Shown: positions 18,697 through 26,432 of the stretch, in pieces | Layout of the letters: the number at the start of each line of letters is the position of its first letter | Numbering within the stretch: the stretch's first letter is position 1 | Source of the DNA: Micromonospora sediminimaris | GTDB taxonomy: Bacteria; Actinomycetota; Actinomycetes; Mycobacteriales; Micromonosporaceae | Direction: 5' to 3' | Assembly (NCBI GenBank): GCA_900112325.1 | Contig: FOLJ01000002.1 | Location: 248,001-312,000, forward strand | DNA length: 64,000 nt | The notes under the pieces: generated by a model | What the model was told of the DNA's origin: nothing | The model's database searches: none | What the model saw: only the letters and a program-made list of their open reading frames with translations | Made by a program: the position numbers and the translations under genes

Positions 18697-19923
18697 ATGT
18701 CGCGACGGCGATGGCGCCCGATCCCCGCGCTGGCCGGGTTGCTCGTTCTGGTCCTGTCGGCATCGGTCGCCGGCACCGCCACGGCCGGGCCACCCCGCCC
18801 CGGCAGGGTGCCCCTCACCGAGCTGACCGTGGTGTCCGAACAGGTGGCCTTCGGACTACAGCGTCCGATCGCACTCACCGGGCTACCGGACGGAAGGATG
18901 CTGATCGCGGAGAAGAGAGGCACCGTCCGCGCATACCACCCCGACACCGGCCTGGCGGCCGAGCCGGTGCTGGACCTGACCGCTCGGGTCGACACGTCGG
19001 GCAACGAGCGCGGCCTGCTCGGCATCACCCCCGCGCCGAACTTCGCGCGGACCGGGATGCTCTACGTGGCCTACACCAGCCTCCCGGACGGCGAACTGAC
19101 CCTGGCGCGGCTGCCGATCAACGCGCCCGAACGGCTACAGGTGCTGCTCACCCAGGAGCACGCCGAGTACAACAACCACAACGGCGGGCAGGTGGCGTTC
19201 GACCGCGACGGCTACCTCTACTGGTCCCTCGGCGACGGCGGCCACGCCAACGACCCGTACAAGGCCGGTCAGGACCTCGGCACCCTGCTTGGCAAGATCG
19301 TGCGGATCGACGTCAACCGCAGCTGCGGCGCGAAGCCCTACTGCGTACCCCGCGACAACCCGTTCGTCCGCACCCCCGGCGCGCGGCCGGAGATCTGGCT
19401 CTACGGGCTGCGCAACCCGTGGCGGTTCTCGGTCGACAAGGTCGACAACTCACTCTGGATCGGTGACGTCGGCCAGGGCCTGGTCGAGGAGATCAATCAC
19501 ATCCGCCCGTGGCAGCGTGGCGCGAACCTCGGCTGGTCCTGCCGCGAGGGCACCCCGGTGTTCGACCCGGAGCAGTGCCGGCCAGGCGTGAAGTACACCG
19601 ACCCGGTCTTCGAGTACGAGCACTACATGACGGAGAGCTGCTCGGTGACCGGCGGTGTGGTGTACCGAGGATCCGCCACCCCGGAAGCCTGGGGCACCTA
19701 CGTCGCCAGCGACTACTGCTCGACGCTCGCATTCGCCGTACGCCCCAAGCCCTGGGGTGGCTACGAGAGCGCCATCATCGGCAACTTCCCCATCCAGCCG
19801 ACCGCCATCGACGCCGACGTGCACGGCGAGCTGTACGCACTCAGTGACCTGCCGGGCTGGCTGAGCCGGGTACGGTTCGAGCGCGTCCAGCCGACTCCGA
19901 CCAGCGAGCCGGCGAACCGCTGA
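18697..19923 (+). CDS. Secreted PQQ-dependent sugar dehydrogenase-type protein
   Basis: A 408-residue exported six-bladed beta-propeller of the soluble glucose/sorbosone dehydrogenase family. Signal peptide about 1-30. Diagnostic motifs are IALTGLPDGRMLIAEKRGTVR, GLLGITPAPNF, the active-site HNGGQVAFDRDGYLY with the catalytic His, LGKIVRIDV, and LRNPWRFS with the cofactor-contacting Arg. It would oxidise sugars using PQQ and calcium, although many actinobacterial members have no proven cofactor. AAGGAG precedes ATG 18697. The terminator downstream and convergent neighbour suggest a single-gene unit. Confidence 0.9.
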   Translation: MSRRRWRPIPALAGLLVLVLSASVAGTATAGPPRPGRVPLTELTVVSEQVAFGLQRPIALTGLPDGRMLIAEKRGTVRAYHPDTGLAAEPVLDLTARVDTSGNERGLLGITPAPNFARTGMLYVAYTSLPDGELTLARLPINAPERLQVLLTQEHAEYNNHNGGQVAFDRDGYLYWSLGDGGHANDPYKAGQDLGTLLGKIVRIDVNRSCGAKPYCVPRDNPFVRTPGARPEIWLYGLRNPWRFSVDKVDNSLWIGDVGQGLVEEINHIRPWQRGANLGWSCREGTPVFDPEQCRPGVKYTDPVFEYEHYMTESCSVTGGVVYRGSATPEAWGTYVASDYCSTLAFAVRPKPWGGYESAIIGNFPIQPTAIDADVHGELYALSDLPGWLSRVRFERVQPTPTSEPANR

Positions 19924-19935
19924 ACCCCGGCGTGA

Positions 19936-19976
19936 GGGGCCGGCGGCGCAGATCGTCGTTCTGTGCCGCCGACCCC
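19936..19976. terminator. Bidirectional terminator hairpin
   Basis: A 16-bp stem with one C/A mismatch and one G/U wobble (19936-19951 with 19961-19976) lies between the convergent sugar dehydrogenase and debranching-type genes. Confidence 0.65.
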
Positions 19977-20004
19977 GCCGCCGACCTGACCCCTGGTGCG
20001 GAAG

Positions 20005-22086
20005 CTACTCGCCGTGGGTGAGTCGGGCGACCGGCACCGCCTGCTGGTCGCCGTCGCGGCGGCGGCGGCGGCCGAACGCGTCGGCGCGCCCCCACCGCCC
20101 CGGTATGTCGAGCAGTTCGATCCGGCCCACCGACGGCGGCAGGTACGGATCGACGGCCAGATGGTCCGGGTACGGGCTGAGCCCCAGCATCGTGCGAAGC
20201 AGGAGCAGCGGCGCCCCCGCCGACCAGCCCTGAGGGCTGCACGCCGCCGGGTACTCGACCGGGTAGCTGGTCAGGCTCCGCTCGTAGCCGGCGAACGCCT
20301 CGGGCAACCGACCGTCGAAGTACCCAGACGCAGTGATCATGCCATCGGCGATCCGGGCGGCCTCCTCCCGGAAACCGTAGCGCCACAGCCCCCAGGCGAT
20401 GATCGAGTTGTCGAACGGCCAGACCGCACCGACGTGGTAGCCGACGGGGTTGTATCGGAGGTTGGTGGTGGACAGGGTACGCACGCCCCAACCGGAGAAC
20501 AGGCTCGGCCCGAGGAGGTGGTCCGCCACACGGCGTGCCCGCTCCGGCTCGACAATGCCGCTCCAGAGCAGGTGCCCCATGTTGGAGGCGAGGGCGTCAA
20601 CGCGCTTGCCCTCCGGATCGAGCGCAAGCGCGTAGTACCCTTCCTCCTCGATCCAGAAATCGCGGTTGAACTGTTCCCGCAGTTGCGCCGCCTCGCCCTC
20701 CAAGCGGTCGGCGTACTCGGGGTCGTTCCAGAAGTCGCGGGCCATCCGCGCCCCGCGTATCTTGGCGTCGTAGGCGTACCCCTGTAGCTCGCAGGTTGCC
20801 CTTGGCAGGGCGGGCAGCCGACCGTCCCGGTAGGAGATCGAGTCCCAGGAGTCCTTCCAGCACTGGTTTTCCAGGCCAGTACGGGTGTTGCGCCGACGGT
20901 AGTAAATGTAGCCGGTGCCAAGCAGGTCGCCGTACTCGTCGATCCAGTTGAGCGCGGCACGGGCTTGCGGTTCGAAACGACGCACGGCCTCCACGTCGCC
21001 GCTCCACCGCTCGTACTCGTCGAGCAGGATGACGAACAGCGGGCTGGCGTCGGCAGATCCGTAGTAGGGGGTGTGCGGCTGTTCCTCGAACGCCGCCGAC
21101 TCGCCGTACCGGAACTCGTGCAGGATCTTGCCCGGCTCCTCCTCGCGGAAGTCGTCGAAGGTGCTGCCTTGCAGCGTCCCCAACAGGCCCAGCACGGGCG
21201 GGGTCAGCGCAGGCACAAACGGCAGCGTCTGCAGGCTGATGAAGATGCTGTCCCGGCCGAAGAGAGCCATGAACCACGGCAGTCCGGCGGTCGGGATCGG
21301 GCTGGTCGCGGTCAGCGACGAGTAACGCATAGCGGCCAGGTCGTACAGGCTGCGCTTGTACGCCGCGGCGAGGGGTTCGAAGTCGCAGGCGAGTCGCGGC
21401 GCGTTGTCGATCCATTGTTCCAACTCCTCGCGCACCTGTGGCCTGCTCCGCCTGCGGTACGCCTCCCAGACGGTAACGGAACCGCCGACCCCCCGGTTGA
21501 TGATCGGTTCCACCTGGAGCTCGACGTCCCAGCGGCCGTGCGGTTCGAGACGGATGTCGAAGGTCATGCCGCCGTCGTCCACCTTGGCCGGTCTATCACT
21601 GGAGATGATGGTGTCCCGGTAGAACGTCGCCCGCTCGTAGTGCAGACAGAGGCGCCCATCCTCCTGACGCACCGATCGCTTACCGCGCTTTGGCTGACTC
21701 TCCTTGACCTCGAAGATGTCGGCGAAGTCGGCGTCCGCGTCTATCCGGATGGAGACGTCCGCCGGCTCGATGTCGTGGTTGAGGACCACGATCCGTTCGA
21801 CGAGACAAATGCCAATGGTCTGCTTACGGATGACCGAGAGCTTGGCGTTGACGTAGTGCGTGGGCTCCCCGGGGACGAGGAAAAACCGGGTCTCGAAGAA
21901 GTGCAGATCGCTGCGGGACATTGGGCTGAGTCGCTCCCCGTTGACGCGCAGCACCCAGGTCGACAGGAAGCGGGTGTCGAACGAGAAGAGCCCAGCCGGT
22001 GAACCCGGGGAAGGGGTGACATCGCCACACACATCCGTGAGGAGGAACGTGTTTCCGTCGAGGATGCTGAGCGTCTTCTCGACCAT
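20005..22086 (-). CDS. Amylo-alpha-1,6-glucosidase / glycogen debranching-type protein
   Basis: A 693-residue cytoplasmic protein. The N-terminal beta-sandwich (about 1-215) opens LSILDGNTFLLTDVCGDV and matches the glycogen-debranching N-terminal domain. The C-terminal part (about 225-665) is an (alpha/alpha)6 barrel with WFMALFGRDSIFISLQTLPF, GLENQCWKDSWDSI and GAVWPFDNSIIAWGL, typical of the GDE_C and trehalase-like clan. It may debranch an alpha-glucan or act on a related oligosaccharide. Its ATG shares one base with the SCP2 gene stop, so the two are translationally coupled. The last about 25 residues are Arg-rich and poorly conserved. Confidence 0.9.
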   Translation of the reverse strand: MVEKTLSILDGNTFLLTDVCGDVTPSPGSPAGLFSFDTRFLSTWVLRVNGERLSPMSRSDLHFFETRFFLVPGEPTHYVNAKLSVIRKQTIGICLVERIVVLNHDIEPADVSIRIDADADFADIFEVKESQPKRGKRSVRQEDGRLCLHYERATFYRDTIISSDRPAKVDDGGMTFDIRLEPHGRWDVELQVEPIINRGVGGSVTVWEAYRRRSRPQVREELEQWIDNAPRLACDFEPLAAAYKRSLYDLAAMRYSSLTATSPIPTAGLPWFMALFGRDSIFISLQTLPFVPALTPPVLGLLGTLQGSTFDDFREEEPGKILHEFRYGESAAFEEQPHTPYYGSADASPLFVILLDEYERWSGDVEAVRRFEPQARAALNWIDEYGDLLGTGYIYYRRRNTRTGLENQCWKDSWDSISYRDGRLPALPRATCELQGYAYDAKIRGARMARDFWNDPEYADRLEGEAAQLREQFNRDFWIEEEGYYALALDPEGKRVDALASNMGHLLWSGIVEPERARRVADHLLGPSLFSGWGVRTLSTTNLRYNPVGYHVGAVWPFDNSIIAWGLWRYGFREEAARIADGMITASGYFDGRLPEAFAGYERSLTSYPVEYPAACSPQGWSAGAPLLLLRTMLGLSPYPDHLAVDPYLPPSVGRIELLDIPGRWGRADAFGRRRRRDGDQQAVPVARLTHGE

Positions 22087-22493
22087 CAGGAGCCGGCTTC
22101 CTCATGGACGAAATCCCGTGGGTGATGGCCGGTGGGCGGTCCGGCGAACAGCACCGTGGCGAGCATGTGCACCAGTCCCAGGTGCCCCTCGATCACAAGC
22201 GCGTTGCGGAAGAACAGCGGCACGAACCGTTCCTCGCCCCTGACCAGCCGGTCGAACGTCTCGTTGTCGGTGCGCAGAACGGCGTCCGGCTCCGGCCGGG
22301 GCGTTTCCGAATTTGGCCTGCGGACCCGGGCAGTCCCGCTCTCCAGGGTGACGAACCACTGTTTCACGACGGTGCCGGCCGACTCTGTCACGTCAAGGCG
22401 GACGGTGCCCGTGGGCTCCGGCGGAATACTCTTGACGGTACGGCTCTTCCCACGCTCCAGCATCTGGAGTGCGTCAGCCAGTTGGTCGCCCAC
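22086..22493 (-). CDS. SCP2 sterol-carrier domain protein
   Basis: A 135-residue single-domain protein. The pattern TVRLDVTESAGTVVKQWFVTLESGTARV, AVLRTDNETFDRLVRGEER and FFRNALVIEGHLGLVHML follows the SCP2 lipid-binding fold, a five-stranded sheet with helices forming a hydrophobic tunnel. The ligand is unknown. Start is GTG 22493; upstream in-frame codons hit a stop. It directly precedes and overlaps the debranching-type gene by one base, an unusual pairing that suggests functional linkage. Confidence 0.77.
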   Translation of the reverse strand: MGDQLADALQMLERGKSRTVKSIPPEPTGTVRLDVTESAGTVVKQWFVTLESGTARVRRPNSETPRPEPDAVLRTDNETFDRLVRGEERFVPLFFRNALVIEGHLGLVHMLATVLFAGPPTGHHPRDFVHEEAGS

Positions 22494-22585
22494 TTGGCAT
22501 CATCATCCTTCCCTCGCGTGCCACCTCAGCATGACCGTGACCAGCCCTCCGTCGGGCCTGCATCACCCGCTGCGCATGCCGCCCC

Positions 22586-24079
22586 TCAGATTCCGGACAG
22601 GGACGGGACGTGCGGCCCGAACGGGTACTGCCGGTCCAACGGCGAGATGGTGATCCACCGCAGGTCGGTGAACTCGGCGAGTGCCGCCCGGGAACCGAAC
22701 CGACCCCAGCCGCTGGCCTTGACGCCGCCGAATGGCATCTGCGGCTCGTCGTGGACGGAGGTCCCGTTGATGTGGCAGATCCCGGCTTCGATCCGGCGGG
22801 CCACCTGCAAGGCGTTGGCCACGTCGCGGCTGAACACCGCGCTGGCCAGACCGAGCTCGGTGTCGTTGGCGACGTCAACGGCCTCGTCGACGCCATCCAC
22901 CTCGATCACCGCAGCGACCGGCCCGAACGACTCTTCACTGTAGATCCGCATCTTCGGGGTCACGCCGCGCAGTACGGTCGGTGGGTAGAACAAGCCGTCG
23001 GCTCGGCCCCCGATGAGCACCTCGGCGCCATTGTTCTGGGCGTCGGCGACGAGCGACGCGACATGGTCGACGGCCCGCTGGTTCACCAGTGGGCCGAGCT
23101 CGGTCGACGGTTCATGCGGATCGCCCATGGCCAGCCTGCCGGCGTGGGTCACCAACTGGTCGAGAAACTCGTCGGCGACCTGGCGCTCCACCACAATCCG
23201 CTCGGTCGACATGCAGATCTGACCCTGGTTCATGAAGGAGCCGGCGACGGCGGCGCGTACCGCCGCCGGGATGTCCGCATCCGCCAGCACCAGCATCGGC
23301 GCCTTGCCGCCGAGTTCGAGGACGGTGCGCTTCAGATGCCGGCCGGCCTTCTCGCCGATCACGCGCCCGACCGAGGTCGAGCCGGTGAAGTTGATGCAGC
23401 GGGTCTGCGGATGGCAGATCAACTCGTCGACAACGTCCGCCGCGTCGGCCGGTGCGTTCGTGATCACGTTGATCGCGCCGGGTGGCATGCCGGCGTCATG
23501 CAGGGCTGCGGCGATGGCCACATGGGTCGCCGGGGCCTCCTCGCTCGCCTTGAGCACCACCGTGTTGCCATATGCCAGCGGAAGTGCGACGGCTCGCATG
23601 CCGAGGATCAGCGGCGCGTTCCACGGGGCAAGGCCGACGACCACTCCTACCGGTTGGCGGATGCCGAGCGCGGTCATGCCGGGCACGTCGGACGGGACGA
23701 CTTCGCCGACGATGCCGTACGTCTGCGCGGCCGCCTCGATGAGCATGTCGGTGGCGAGCTTCAGGTTGAACTGGCCCCAGCTGAGCACCGCGCCGGTCTC
23801 CTGGCACATCGCCCCGACGATGTCGTCGCCGCGTTCGGTCAGCAGACCTGCGGCACGCTGCAACACCTCGCGCCGTTGCCCCGGCGACCAGGTTCCCCAG
23901 GTAGCCCTCGCGGATGCCGCCGCATCAACGGCAGCCACCGCATCGGTACGGCCGGCGGCGGCAACCTCCGACAGCGGCTCATTATCGATAGGGCGTACTT
24001 TTGTGGTCCTTCGCCCTGATTGGGCGGGCGTCCACCTACCGCCGATCAATAGATCGACAGTAGGGATGGCGTCCGGCAT
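22586..24079 (-). CDS. NAD(P)-dependent aldehyde dehydrogenase (vanillin/salicylaldehyde type)
   Basis: A 497-residue ALDH-superfamily enzyme. It shows the substrate-positioning Asn in LAPWNAPLIL, the cofactor loop NFTGSTSVGRVIGEKA, the general base Glu in VLELGGKAPM (about residue 256), the catalytic Cys in GQICMSTER (about 287), and EESFGPVAAVIEVD. Overall features resemble salicylaldehyde or vanillin dehydrogenases oxidising aromatic aldehydes. ATG 24079 follows GGAGGGAG; the frame is open 83 codons upstream without conserved features. It is on the same strand as the SCP2 pair, 92 bases upstream of it. Confidence 0.93.
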   Translation of the reverse strand: MPDAIPTVDLLIGGRWTPAQSGRRTTKVRPIDNEPLSEVAAAGRTDAVAAVDAAASARATWGTWSPGQRREVLQRAAGLLTERGDDIVGAMCQETGAVLSWGQFNLKLATDMLIEAAAQTYGIVGEVVPSDVPGMTALGIRQPVGVVVGLAPWNAPLILGMRAVALPLAYGNTVVLKASEEAPATHVAIAAALHDAGMPPGAINVITNAPADAADVVDELICHPQTRCINFTGSTSVGRVIGEKAGRHLKRTVLELGGKAPMLVLADADIPAAVRAAVAGSFMNQGQICMSTERIVVERQVADEFLDQLVTHAGRLAMGDPHEPSTELGPLVNQRAVDHVASLVADAQNNGAEVLIGGRADGLFYPPTVLRGVTPKMRIYSEESFGPVAAVIEVDGVDEAVDVANDTELGLASAVFSRDVANALQVARRIEAGICHINGTSVHDEPQMPFGGVKASGWGRFGSRAALAEFTDLRWITISPLDRQYPFGPHVPSLSGI

Positions 24080-24331
24080 GGCGTCTCCCTCCAGTCGCGC
24101 GACACGACCTGTCACTGCCGGACACGGCTCGACCCACCAGCGCGACCATGGCGTCGAAGTCGAACTACTGACCGGAATAACCGAGTTGCACCACTTCCAG
24201 GAGAATACTTCCCGAGGCGACAGCGGGCGTGGTTTCGAACGGAACCCACGACCATCAGCCATGACCAACGCGCGTGCCGCAGTTCGTGGGCGGACGACAG
24301 GCGTGATCATGCCTGCGGCGTTGATCAATGC

Positions 24332-24434
24332 CTACCCGGGCCAGTTGGCCAGGTAGTCGTCGAACGGAACATCGTCAGGCCGCTGGCCACCGATCTCGAC
24401 GTACCCGTCGATGTCCCGTTCGTACGCTGGGCCG
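24332..24434 (-). pseudogene. Truncated 3' end of a paralogue of the 29125-29784 gene
   Basis: These bases encode YERDIDGYVEIGGQRPDD followed by VPFDDYLANWPG and a stop. They match the last 34 codons of the gene at 29125-29784 with 95 of 104 aligned bases identical and three residue changes. Nothing of the rest of the gene remains; sequence diverges at about 24435. Most differences are silent, so this is the tail of a separate paralogue that was under selection, not a recent copy. It lies just past the end of the membrane-protein gene and marks the left flank of the cassette. Confidence 0.62.
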
Positions 24435-24439
24435 GGCGA

Positions 24440-25258
24440 TCACACCGGACACGGCGCTGGTTCGGCCGGCAGAAGGTCGATGGGTTGGCCATGGGCCCAG
24501 ATGTGGTCGAACTCCCGCAGGTAGTGCCGATACCACTGGGGGCTACCCGCCTGAGTCAGAGCCAGGACCGGCTCAGCACCGGCCGGCCGGTGCGAATAGA
24601 CGTCAACGTACAACCGTCCCGCTTCCCCCTCCGCGTCGACCATGATCAGGCCGAAGGAAGGCACGAACGGCAACAACCGGACCTCTATCCGCCCCGTCCC
24701 GCGAGCCGATTCGGCGACCTCACGCACCAGATCCAGGGTTGGCCGGAGACGGTTGGTGAAGATGCCCCGATCGTCCGGGAGGGTGGCACGTCGCGCCGCC
24801 TCGGCCGGCGCGGATGTCGCGGGGTCGATGACGGCGATCCGCACGAGCGCTCCCTCCGCCAATCGTCGGGCGAGTGGTTCGGCGATGTTGCGCAGAGTCC
24901 GGCCCAGCGTGACCCCAACCAGCCGGACATCGGCTGCGCCGGCCAGGTCGATGTTGAGACCGGATGTTGACGCGGCCAGTCGCGGTTCGCCCGGCAGCTC
25001 GCCGGGCAGGCGGTGCAGCGCCCGGACCACCCGCGTCAGGAGCGGAACCACGTGGGCCAGATCCCGCCGTTCCTCGGCCAGGTCGAAGGCCAACAGCGCG
25101 AGCGTGGCCAGGGTGGCGGCCGCCACGGTCGACGGGTCCACGACATCGAATACGCCGAGCACCCCGACGACCATGGCGATGCTGACCGTCAGACCCGTCT
25201 GCAGGTGACGGCGGGTCAGCACGGTGGCCGTACGCGGCTTGGGTGGTTGGGACGGCAT
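24440..25258 (-). CDS. Two-helix membrane protein with cytoplasmic domain
   Basis: A 272-residue protein with two transmembrane helices (about 22-40 and 44-60) joined by a short loop, leaving about 210 residues in the cytoplasm. That domain contains AADVRLVGVTLGRTLRNI, VRIAVIDPATSAPAEAARR, a histidine-bearing YVDVYSHRPAG and the tail YRHYLREFDHIWAHGQPID. The layout resembles the DUF5919-type, phospholipase-D-like domains seen in conflict systems, but I cannot confirm a catalytic motif. ATG 25258 follows AAGGGTG. It is third in the minus-strand cassette, 124 bases after the phosphorylase-fold gene and separated from it by a hairpin. Confidence 0.72.
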   Translation of the reverse strand: MPSQPPKPRTATVLTRRHLQTGLTVSIAMVVGVLGVFDVVDPSTVAAATLATLALLAFDLAEERRDLAHVVPLLTRVVRALHRLPGELPGEPRLAASTSGLNIDLAGAADVRLVGVTLGRTLRNIAEPLARRLAEGALVRIAVIDPATSAPAEAARRATLPDDRGIFTNRLRPTLDLVREVAESARGTGRIEVRLLPFVPSFGLIMVDAEGEAGRLYVDVYSHRPAGAEPVLALTQAGSPQWYRHYLREFDHIWAHGQPIDLLPAEPAPCPV

Positions 25259-25292
25259 GACGACTTCACCCTTCTCACTTGTCGGAGCGGCA

Positions 25293-25330
25293 CCAGGGCG
25301 GCGGACGGACTTGACTGCCCGCCGCCCTGG
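25293..25330 (-). terminator. Intercistronic hairpin (attenuator or partial terminator)
   Basis: A perfect 12-bp stem (25293-25304 with 25319-25330) and 14-nt loop lie between the phosphorylase-fold gene and the downstream membrane-protein gene, 34 bases before the latter's ATG. It may lower expression of the downstream gene. Confidence 0.5.
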
Positions 25331-25382
25331 CCGCTTGTCGCCTTTTTGGCCGCTTGTCACCCGTGGACGGAGCAACCAATGA

Positions 25383-26333
25383 TCACGTAGGTGAATGTCC
25401 CAGGAACGGCAGCAGGCTCTCGAAGGCCACACCCGCGTGCCTGGCCGCCAGGTCGTGATCGCGATGGCCCTTGGCCGCGTCCGCGTGGTCGGAAACGCCA
25501 CGGACCACGACCCAGCTCACGGCGTCCGCGCTGGTGTCGAGGTCCTCCCGGAACGCTTGGACCAGGCCGCCCGCCTCGGTCTCGACGGCAAGACACTTCT
25601 CATGAAACGACTGCAGGTACGCGCGGATGTCGGAAGCCTCGTCCGTGATCACCGCGCCGCCCGATCCGATCGGTCCACGGACAACTTTGAAGAAGGTCCT
25701 CGTCTCCACTGACGGGAGCACGAACGGCTCGCCCCGGGTGCTGAACAGGTCACTAAGGCTCAGGCTCATCCGTGCCGGCACCGCCGTGGCCTCCCCCCGC
25801 CGGTAGGTGATGTTCGCCGCCTCCCGCCGCTCGTCGTAGTAGATGACCTGATCCGCGATAACCACGTCGCCGACGTCAACGCGCTCGCTGATCCCACCGG
25901 CGATGCCGACGAGCGCCACCAGTCTGGGCCGGTGAACTTGCCGCAGGAAGGCGTAGGCGGTGGCCGCGGACCGTTGGTTGCGGTCCATGGTCTGCATCAG
26001 CACCGCGTTCAGCCGGCCGTACGGCGTGGTGAACGTCGCTTGATGCACCCGCCGCTGGTCGCTCGGAGCAGGGCGGCGGTAGTCGGTGGCCCGCTGGAAC
26101 ACCTCGGTCATCGCCTGCATCTCCGGTGACAGCACCGTGAGCACCGCGATGTCGACCGGCGGCGTCTGCTCACCCGACCTGCCGGACGCGGCACCGCTGT
26201 CCCCGCCGGTACGGGCGTTGGGGTGCGGCGCAGCCGGCCCGCCCGACTTGAAGGAATCCTTGATGTTACTGATGTTTCCGATATTGCCGCCAGCACGGAT
26301 ACCGAAATTCGCACCAGTGTTATCGCTGCCCAT
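25383..26333 (-). CDS. Nucleoside phosphorylase-fold protein with N-terminal Gly/Asn motif
   Basis: A 316-residue protein of the PNP/UDP (MTA/SAH nucleosidase) superfamily. Residues 11-28 (GIRAGGNIGNISNIKDSF) form a motif repeated at the C-terminus of the adjacent membrane protein. A disordered linker follows (29-58). The enzyme domain spans about 59-312 and begins VDIAVLTVLSPEMQAM, with the phosphate/ribose loop VGIAGGISERVDVGDVV, ribose-binding E253 in VETEAGG, and catalytic Asp282 in VVVRGVSDHADAA. By family knowledge it would cleave an N-glycosidic bond. It starts three bases after the membrane-protein stop, so the two are tightly coupled. The combination suggests an effector or sensor, not housekeeping salvage. 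Confidence 0.82.
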   Translation of the reverse strand: MGSDNTGANFGIRAGGNIGNISNIKDSFKSGGPAAPHPNARTGGDSGAASGRSGEQTPPVDIAVLTVLSPEMQAMTEVFQRATDYRRPAPSDQRRVHQATFTTPYGRLNAVLMQTMDRNQRSAATAYAFLRQVHRPRLVALVGIAGGISERVDVGDVVIADQVIYYDERREAANITYRRGEATAVPARMSLSLSDLFSTRGEPFVLPSVETRTFFKVVRGPIGSGGAVITDEASDIRAYLQSFHEKCLAVETEAGGLVQAFREDLDTSADAVSWVVVRGVSDHADAAKGHRDHDLAARHAGVAFESLLPFLGHSPT

Positions 26334-26432
26334 AGCCTATCCTTTACCCGCAGTTGGACCACTCGACGTGGCAGGGACGAAGGAATTGCTGATGCCAGAG
26401 ATGTCACCGATATTGCCCCCGGCATAGATTCC
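26250..26432 (-). other. Matched 18-residue motifs across two adjacent genes
   Basis: Positions 26379-26432 encode GIYAGGNIGDISGISNSF at the C-terminus of the membrane protein. Positions 26250-26303 encode GIRAGGNIGNISNIKDSF at the N-terminus of the phosphorylase-fold protein. Thirteen of 18 residues are identical. The Gly/Asn/Ile/Ser composition and the end-to-start placement match the logic of bacterial amyloid signalling sequences, where effector and receptor share a short amyloid-prone motif. Amyloid formation itself is inference. Confidence 0.7.
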
